Shown here: positions 58,640-64,000 of the stretch, piece by piece
Numbering within the stretch: the stretch's first letter is position 1
How the letters are laid out: the number at the start of each line of letters is the position of its first letter
Assembly: GCF_040954835.1 (NCBI RefSeq)
Contig: NC_090723.1
Span: 2,180,001 to 2,244,000 of the forward strand
Reading direction: 5' to 3'
Length of the DNA stretch: 64,000 bases
DNA from: Lepisosteus oculatus
Taxonomy: Eukaryota; Chordata; Actinopteri; Semionotiformes; Lepisosteidae
The notes under the pieces: generated by a model
The model's input: only the letters and a program-made list of their open reading frames with translations
Database searches by the model: none
Told to the model about the DNA's origin: nothing
Position numbers and translations under genes: made by a program

Positions 58640-59170
58640 CAACACCCTCACATCACCCCTTCTCCTTCAGCTCAGCCCCCAGCTGTCTCCTGAAACTCCA
58701 GTCCCCACCATCTCTCCCTGCTCCATTGAAAAACCAAACAAGCCTGCTATTAAGCGGAGGGGGCTCAGGAAACGGGCCTCCAGGCCAGTCGGCACTGTTT
58801 ACAAGGAGCTAGTCAGGTTTCAGCGGGCTTTGAAGTGGAGCGCACACAGGAGACCGCCTGTCACCGAGCCAGCAGAGCCCCACTGACTCACCGCCTTCCC
58901 CCCGTTCATCTGGGCAGAGCGGGGGGACGGGGCCGTGGCGTGACGGGGAGAGGGGGAGAGGGAGAAGGTTGTAGGCTCTCGGAGCGCACTCTGCTTGGAC
59001 TAGGGGTCTGTAATTGGCTCCTTGTGGGGTGGGGATTTCAGTCCTTGGGGTCGATACAATCAATGGTCCATGATAATAGGCCAATGTTCATTTCCATGAG
59101 AACATTTCAATTAACATTAGCCAAATGAATATAATTCCGAAAGGTGCCTGGAATGAAAATGGACAGATTT
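58640..59170. promoter_or_regulatory. Candidate conserved non-coding element 3.2 kb downstream of fzd2
   Basis: A GC-rich block (58,740-58,990; 'cggggccgtggcgtgacggg') passes directly into an AT-rich, motif-dense block (58,995-59,130) with ATTGG, TAATTGG-like and 'atttcaattaacattagcca' sequences. Such a mix in a desert next to a Wnt receptor is typical of developmental enhancers. No conservation data were available. Confidence 0.35.
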
Positions 59171-59174
59171 GCAA

Positions 59175-62100
59175 TTCTTTCTGTTGCTAAATAATGCTAA
59201 ATAAAGGATTATGGAAACACGGACTGCCGTTTAAGTCTCGGCCTTACGCTCTTAGTTTGACACATTCAAGAATTTAAACTCGTGATGAAGAATTTTCCCC
59301 CACCTTTACTACGTAATAATGTAAAATATTACTATGTAGTATTTTCTTGAATAGAAGCATCATCTAATATTCGTTCTAAATACCGATAAAACCGACGAAA
59401 GACGAACTCACGAATTCCTTGTCACTGATCCAAGGAGATACAGTAAACCTTTAGTAATTGGGAAGCGAAAACATACTGCTCTTATCAAAGCAAGCTGTAC
59501 CATACCTTTGCCTATTACTAAAATACGTTTCCCTCTTTGAAGAGAACTGAGAGAATTCAATGATTGCCGTCAAGGGATATCTAAAAAAAGCCCTGAAAAA
59601 AATAAAAGTCTTCGTGATAGCTGCATGCTTAGACACGTTAAACAAAAAAGTAACATGGTACCTTGTCACATATCTGAGTTAATGTAGTTACTGTACATTA
59701 CAGTGCGTGACTGCATGCTTTCGGTGGATTTGACTTGTGGCGCAAATGAAAGAAAATAATAAACGAAGAGCTTACTGAAGACAGCGTATTATAACCGGTC
59801 AAGGAAACAAGGATACTCATTGTGCTTGAGCAAGACCATGAAATTATATGCCCTAGAGAAACACAATGTAGAGGAAATACGATCAGCGTTTGTGCACGAA
59901 CAACAGAATATATGATACAGTTCACAAGGAGTCTACTGTAAAATTTACAGCCCCTGACAGATCTCCTCCCCAAATTGCCCGTTTCTCCTCTGTCAAAAGA
60001 TCTCGTAAAACAGCACAAGTGTATTTTATTATACTAATTTTGTAAAGTTACCTGCAGTAGGCCTACCTGGTAGCCCTACAGTTCCAAAAAAATTTTACGC
60101 CTGATTGTTACAGTTACAGTCCGACTCATTCTCCTACACAAAGAAAGAATTAGTTTAAATAATTAAGCACACAATTATCAACGTTTGGAAAGTTAATAGT
60201 GGAAATCTACTGATCTTCTATTTACGTTTCGAGTATTTTTTCACTGGGAATACGGGTTGCTTATCCATAACCCGAAAGTTTTTAATTACGTTCGCAGCAT
60301 AACCAGGCATTCTTAAAATAATCAAATATTTAAACCCCTTTCTTCAATGAATAATTTTTTAATCAAAACCCCCAGCTGATAAGTTTCCCAGTATTTTAGT
60401 TTCCGCTGAAGTGTGAATGTGGGTAATTGTATTCTTCTAATTTATTTTTTTCACAGAGATTTAGGTCAAAAACAAAACAAAACAAAACACATTAATTGCC
60501 CGTTGCTCGTTAATATTGCACCATTTGTATTTCTCAATACTCAGTTTTGAACAATGTGAAAAAATTATTGTATTTGTTAAACAAAAAATGTTTCGACATG
60601 AACAATTAAAGACACAAGTAAAAGCTGGGACGGATCATAAACATGTAGCAATGGCATTTTAATAGTTCTCTTTATGACTCTTACATAGAGCTGCCAAAAC
60701 CTTTCGTAAAAAGTAGATACACTTTGCTGAAACATCTTAGCTGTTTCTAAGCGACGTTCATAAGCATGAGTCAGACTGAGATGAATCTTATGTGTGCATG
60801 TTAAGTACAAGATTTAATGGAACAAAACGATAACCTTCTCCTTGAAAGAGTTAAGATATTCAAAATGAAAAAGAGCAGAATTCGTTGAAGATGTTTTGTG
60901 GGTCACAATTCAGCAAATATGCCACGTGGAAAAGTTCGGTTACTCTTTGTCACAGATAACAGTTAACGGTTTTACTGTGGATTCTAGCAATTAAGAGTCA
61001 ATGCTTTGAACATTACGCTATGCAATATTTTATTCCAGGGTATTTGAAAAAGAAAACGACTTTCCAAACCAAGAATTAAACTAGACTGCGGTATTTTAAA
61101 CACTTCAGCAAAGAAAGAAAACCAAAGTGGAACAATTTTACAGAAAGGCCCAGTATGAGATACAAATCAACACAGTCTGCCCGCCTAATTCAACCATAAA
61201 ACGAACAAAAATACTTTAGCTTAAAGAAACTGCACTGGCATTCTAGAAACACCGGCAAGTAATATTCAATTTAACATAAATTGTTCGCAGACACTGCGTT
61301 TTTTATATTGAAGCTGCAAAATGTAAAAAAAAAAATAGAAAAAAAATGCTTTCAAACATTAGGGAATCGTGTGCCTCCAATTTATTTACTTTTTTCGGAG
61401 CCATGTGGCTCATATTTACTTCTTAATAAAATTGGCTTCCATGCCCATTCAAGTCAAAGTTGTATCACAGGATTTGTTAACGCAGGATCCGATTCGTGAG
61501 GGGTACCGACACAAAACTAGAGTCTGCCTTGCTTTTTCAAAGACGTGAAGTAAACCTGTGTTAAATTAATGTCCTATTTCCTTACACAAATATTCTTGAA
61601 AGAGTGGAGTGAGTCGTCACTCCCCGCAGCATGCCTAAGTACTGCCTCTCAGAATCACTGCTTGTTTGTTGCGCCTTGGGTTTAAATCTTACTCCTCAGG
61701 GACCAGCGGCACGCCAGGCAGAGGCTGTGGCCAAGGCATTCTTTAATGTAAAACAGATTCCATAATCTCGTACATCAGGGGAAAATGATTACAGATCTTG
61801 GTTTGACAGATAAAGTTCAACTGTGCCTCGTCAGTCCTGCCAACAAAAACAGCATTGAAAGTCTATGGCTCCATTTATAAGATGCACGTCTGCCAAGAAG
61901 CTTGTTTCAAGGTATTGCTCTTTTCTTTCTTTAAATACAAATATATAATTATATTTTATTTTATTTTTACAAATGCTATTTACAATACATTTCATTACGC
62001 CCCGGGCAAATTAATTGGCATAAAAACGAACGATCTGTATTAAAATCGCCGCCCTTACAAGTATCCCCTCCCCCCTGAAAAAAAAAAACAGATGGTTTCT

Positions 62101-62250
62101 CTCTTAGGCAAACGTTTGACTGCTGGTCAATTTTAAAAGGAAACACAGAAGTGAGGAGGAGGGGATATCAGCGTACAAAATGTTCACTTCCGAATCTCAA
62201 GTGTCAGTTAAGTTCGAACTAGAGCAGGACAGCGCAGATTCACGCTTTCT
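59175..62250. other. Gene desert, right part, and probable fzd2 3' UTR
   Basis: AT-rich, no exons. Candidate minus-strand AATAAA signals for fzd2 occur at 62252-62257 and within 'ttttattttattttt' at about 61,955. Long 3' UTRs are usual for frizzled genes, so the nearest one need not be used. Confidence 0.45.
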
Positions 62251-62371
62251 TTTTATTACGGAATTTGATAAAATGGTCAAAAAAAAACGTAAAGCTGGGG
62301 TCCTCGAAAAAATCGAAATATAATATTAAGCCCTGCAGTATCTGCTAGAAGAGGGCTGTGGGACGGTTGGG

Positions 62372-64000
62372 TTAAACCGTGGTTTCCCCGTGTTGCCCGT
62401 TCGTGAGTCTGGTGTAAAACCTGCGCCACGAATGTAAAGTCTTGCCGGACCAGATCCAAAAGCCAGAGGTGATACCCACAATCAGAGTCATGAGATATTT
62501 GATCATGTACACGGTGAAATCCGGCGTCATTCTCGGCGTGTACTGCAGGGGACAGGGGATGGCCAGGGCTTTGCAGTTGTGACTGATCCAGCTGCGCTCC
62601 CAGTGCCCTCGGAACGCCTGCTCGTAAAAGAAACAGGCGATGACGATTGTGGCCGGCACAGTGTACAGCACGCTGAAAACCCCGATCCGCACCATGAGCC
62701 TCTCCAGCTTCTCCGTCTTGGTCCCGTCGTGCTTCATGATGGTGCGGATTCGGAAGAGGGACACGAAGCCGGCCAGCAGGAAGGAAGTGCCGATGAACAA
62801 GTACACAAAAAGCGGCGCCAGCACAAACCCCCGCAAGGGGTCAAGGCTGTTGAGCCCCACGAAGCAGACGCCGCTCAGCATGTCGCCGTCAATCTGCCCC
62901 ATAGCCAGAATGCTGATGGTTTTAATGGCCGGCACTGACCAAGCTGCCAGGTGGAAATATTGCGAATTGGACTCGATGGCTTCGTGGCCCCACTTCATCC
63001 CTGCCGCTAGGAACCACGTCAGGGAAAGAATGACCCACCAGATGGAGCTGGCCATGCTGAAGAAGTACAGCATCATGAATAAAATAGTGCACCCCTCCTT
63101 TTTCGTCCCCTGCACCACGGTCTTATAGCTGTCAGCTGTAAAGGGCTCGTTGCAGACCACCTTGTCCCCCAAGAAAAACCCCGCTATGAAGGCGATGGAA
63201 ACCATAGTGTAGCACCCCGATAAAAATATAATGGGGCGCTCCGGGTATTTGAAACGCTGCATGTCCACCAGATAGGTGGTCACGGTGAACAAGGTGGACG
63301 CACAGCACAGAGAGGACCAGATCAGTATCCACACTCGGGCGAACTTGATCTCCTCCTCACTGAAAAACATGTACCCGATGTTTCTGGAGGGTTCGCAGGG
63401 CGCAGCGCAGTCCACCTCCCCCAGAAACCTGTAGTTCAAGTAAGAGGGCACTGTCAGCACCTTGGGGCAGCGGAAGGGTCTGTCAGGGGTGGAGTACACG
63501 CGTGTCCCAGGGGTTCCCGGGGCGGGGATGTGCATCGGCGGGTTGGTGACAGTGGGCACCCCGCTGTCCGATTCATTCTGCCCCACGCAGATCTGCCCGT
63601 CTCCCAGGACAGGAAAGTTCTCGCACCGCAGCCTCTCTGGCCACTGAAAGCCGAATTTGTTCATGAGGGCTTCGCATCCTTGCTTGGCTCTCTCGCAGAT
63701 GGACCGGCACGGAGGAATGGCTTTGTCCAGCACCGTGCACACCGGGGCGTACATGGAGCAGAGGAAAAACTTGAGCTCCGGCGAACACTGCACTTTGACC
63801 AACGGGTAAAACTGATGCACCTCGAGTCCCGCGTCCTCCTGATTGTAGTGTCCTACCAAATTGGGCATTATAGTCTGGTTGTAGGCGATGTCCGTGCACA
63901 GCGGGATAGAGATCGGCTGACAGAAGCCGTGATCGGGGAAGGCAATTCCACTATCCCCCTGATACTGCGCAGAAACCAGGAGACAGGACGGCAACAGCAG
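62372..64000 (-). CDS. fzd2: Frizzled-2, Wnt receptor (5' end outside window)
   Basis: A single uninterrupted frame of 542 codons runs from the window edge to a TGA at 62374-62372; vertebrate FZD2 is intronless and about 550-565 residues, so only the start Met and part of the signal peptide are missing. The sequence opens [14 protein letters not shown], a signal peptide end. The cysteine-rich Wnt-binding domain spans about residues 24-143 ([29 protein letters not shown]). A short linker follows, then seven membrane helices (about 220-515). The Dishevelled-binding KTLHSW motif is at 520-525 and the C-terminus is the PDZ ligand ETTV. FZD1, FZD2 and FZD7 are close relatives. [43 protein letters not shown] and HYTPRM-like QYTPRM point to FZD2 rather than FZD7. 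It acts at the plasma membrane in canonical and planar-polarity Wnt signalling. Confidence 0.96.
   Translation of the reverse strand: MLLPSCLLVSAQYQGDSGIAFPDHGFCQPISIPLCTDIAYNQTIMPNLVGHYNQEDAGLEVHQFYPLVKVQCSPELKFFLCSMYAPVCTVLDKAIPPCRSICERAKQGCEALMNKFGFQWPERLRCENFPVLGDGQICVGQNESDSGVPTVTNPPMHIPAPGTPGTRVYSTPDRPFRCPKVLTVPSYLNYRFLGEVDCAAPCEPSRNIGYMFFSEEEIKFARVWILIWSSLCCASTLFTVTTYLVDMQRFKYPERPIIFLSGCYTMVSIAFIAGFFLGDKVVCNEPFTADSYKTVVQGTKKEGCTILFMMLYFFSMASSIWWVILSLTWFLAAGMKWGHEAIESNSQYFHLAAWSVPAIKTISILAMGQIDGDMLSGVCFVGLNSLDPLRGFVLAPLFVYLFIGTSFLLAGFVSLFRIRTIMKHDGTKTEKLERLMVRIGVFSVLYTVPATIVIACFFYEQAFRGHWERSWISHNCKALAIPCPLQYTPRMTPDFTVYMIKYLMTLIVGITSGFWIWSGKTLHSWRRFYTRLTNGQHGETTV

Noticed and set aside
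62579..63899. Several plus- and minus-strand frames overlapping fzd2
   Set aside because: These are alternative-frame shadows of the GC-rich fzd2 coding exon.
1..64000. CRISPR arrays, bacterial operons, prophage or viral insertions
   Set aside because: No regular spacer repeats, ribosome-binding sites, long gapless gene runs or retroviral gene motifs were seen; the window is intron-containing vertebrate DNA.

Overview
This is animal, almost certainly ray-finned fish, genomic DNA. Introns follow GT-AG rules, genes are sparse, and about eleven copies of a fish-type tRNA-derived SINE with an ATGG tail are scattered through the window. The long introns and low gene density do not separate a non-teleost (gar-, bowfin- or sturgeon-like) from a teleost. 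No bacterial, viral or CRISPR features are present.

Layout from left to right. (1) About 3.45-4.0 kb: a GC-richer promoter-like patch and a minus-strand first coding exon reading leftward toward the window edge. (2) 12.3-22.1 kb, minus: six phase-compatible exons encode two consecutive immunoglobulin domains whose order, spacing and linker match the N-terminus of smooth-muscle myosin light chain kinase (MYLK). The kinase part would lie beyond base 1, so the 3.6 kb exon may be an internal promoter of this gene. (3) 27.4-38.8 kb, minus: ten phase-compatible exons of an EFCAB3 orthologue (EF-hand pair plus the FSTYTWSW C-terminal region), with a long Lys/Glu/Pro-rich N-terminal exon that contains a coding minisatellite. 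(4) 42.8-48.2 kb, plus: a complete seven-exon, 237-residue CD63-like tetraspanin, divergent from EFCAB3 and separated from it by a patch with two CRE palindromes. (5) 48.3-62.3 kb: a gene desert with a few GC-rich, conserved-looking patches. (6) 62.37-64.0 kb, minus: frizzled-2, an intronless Wnt receptor gene missing only its extreme N-terminus at the window edge.

The genes are functionally unrelated (actomyosin kinase, calcium-binding protein, lysosomal or membrane tetraspanin, Wnt receptor). Their interest as a set is syntenic. FZD2 and the EFCAB3/EFCAB13 genes lie on human 17q, and a CD63-like gene here looks like a paralogue surviving on the HOXB-linked segment, while human CD63 is on the HOXC-linked segment.

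Exon boundaries were read by eye from splice signals and checked for phase. No alignment or database search was run, and family assignments rest on recalled family sequences.
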